Shown here piece by piece: positions 13,414-13,507 of a stretch of DNA of 13,507 bases (position 1 is the stretch's first letter; every line of letters starts with the position of its first letter). A program made the translations under genes and the position numbers. Under the pieces are notes generated by a model. The model was not told the origin of the DNA and made no database searches. It saw only the letters and a list, made by a program, of their open reading frames with translations. This DNA is from Fusobacteriaceae bacterium (GTDB lineage: Bacteria > Fusobacteriota > Fusobacteriia > Fusobacteriales > Fusobacteriaceae): NCBI GenBank assembly GCA_900764925.1, contig CAAFPW010000104.1:1-13507 (forward strand). Direction: 5' to 3'.

Positions 13414-13507
13414 GTAAAAATATAAAAGGTGCGAAAGCTTAATAGAGGAAGATGGGTGAGAATCCCACACAGGAAACTGCTGTATGGTGGACGAAATCAC
13501 AATAATG
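13414..13507 (+). promoter_or_regulatory. Cobalamin (vitamin B12) riboswitch, 5' part, truncated by window end
   Basis: The sequence follows the cobalamin riboswitch consensus in order: GGTGCG (13428-13433), CTTAATAGAGGAA (13438-13450), the hallmark hairpin TGGGTGAGAATCCCA (13453-13467) matching the GGTGnAAnTCC core, ACAGGAAACTGCTGT (13469-13483) matching the CAGG...CTGCTGTA segment, and GGACGAAATCACAATAATG (13489-13507). The next expected elements, CCACTG and the B12 box (AGTCAGAAGACCTGCC-like), lie beyond the window. By family it should bind a cobalamin and switch off a downstream B12 uptake or synthesis gene, or a B12-independent enzyme, when cobalamin is plentiful. The regulated gene is not visible. 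Confidence 0.9.

Noticed and set aside
1..13507. Mobile elements, CRISPR arrays, tRNA or rRNA genes, or a novel defence-type system
   Set aside because: No transposase, integrase, spaced repeats, cloverleaf or unexplained gene cluster was seen; all coding space is accounted for by recognised families.

Overview
The window is AT-rich, with AGA-dominated arginine codons and AGGAGG or G-run ribosome binding sites. It carries housekeeping genes plus a complete bacterial glycogen operon. The low GC, the L21-Prp-L27 cluster with an N-terminally extended L27, the GlgC/GlgD pair, the long-chain flavodoxin and the cobalamin riboswitch type all point to a Fusobacterium-like or clostridial anaerobe. I favour Fusobacterium, but this is an impression from protein flavour, not a computed placement.

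Layout, left to right. (1) The 3' end of a ridA gene runs off the left edge (+) and ends at a bidirectional terminator shared with the convergent next unit. (2) A two-gene minus-strand unit holds tcdA (tRNA t6A dehydratase) and then a flavodoxin gene, tightly coupled. Its predicted promoter is overlaid by a perfect 10-bp inverted repeat. (3) A divergent, near-perfect sigma-70 promoter and a structured leader drive rplU-prp-rpmA (+), which closes with a strong terminator. Prp is the protease expected to trim the N-terminal extension visible on L27. (4) A second promoter, decorated with inverted repeats, starts a seven-gene co-directional operon of about 10.5 kb: a TrmB-family regulator, malQ, glgP, glgB, glgC, glgD and glgA. 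(5) Just after glgA, with no visible terminator, a new promoter leads into the 5' part of a cobalamin riboswitch cut by the right edge; its target gene is outside the window.

How the genes work together. GlgC, probably with its catalytically degenerate partner GlgD, makes ADP-glucose. GlgA polymerises it and GlgB branches it. GlgP releases glucose-1-phosphate from chain ends and MalQ rearranges the short glucans that remain. No debranching enzyme gene is present here. The TrmB-like protein at the head of the operon is the natural candidate for a sugar-responsive regulator of the set, and its own promoter has the operator-like repeats that autoregulation would need.

I do not see a clearly undescribed system. 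The parts most worth following up are regulatory: the palindrome at the tcdA-flavodoxin promoter, the repeats at the TrmB promoter, the rplU leader, and the riboswitch immediately behind the glycogen operon.
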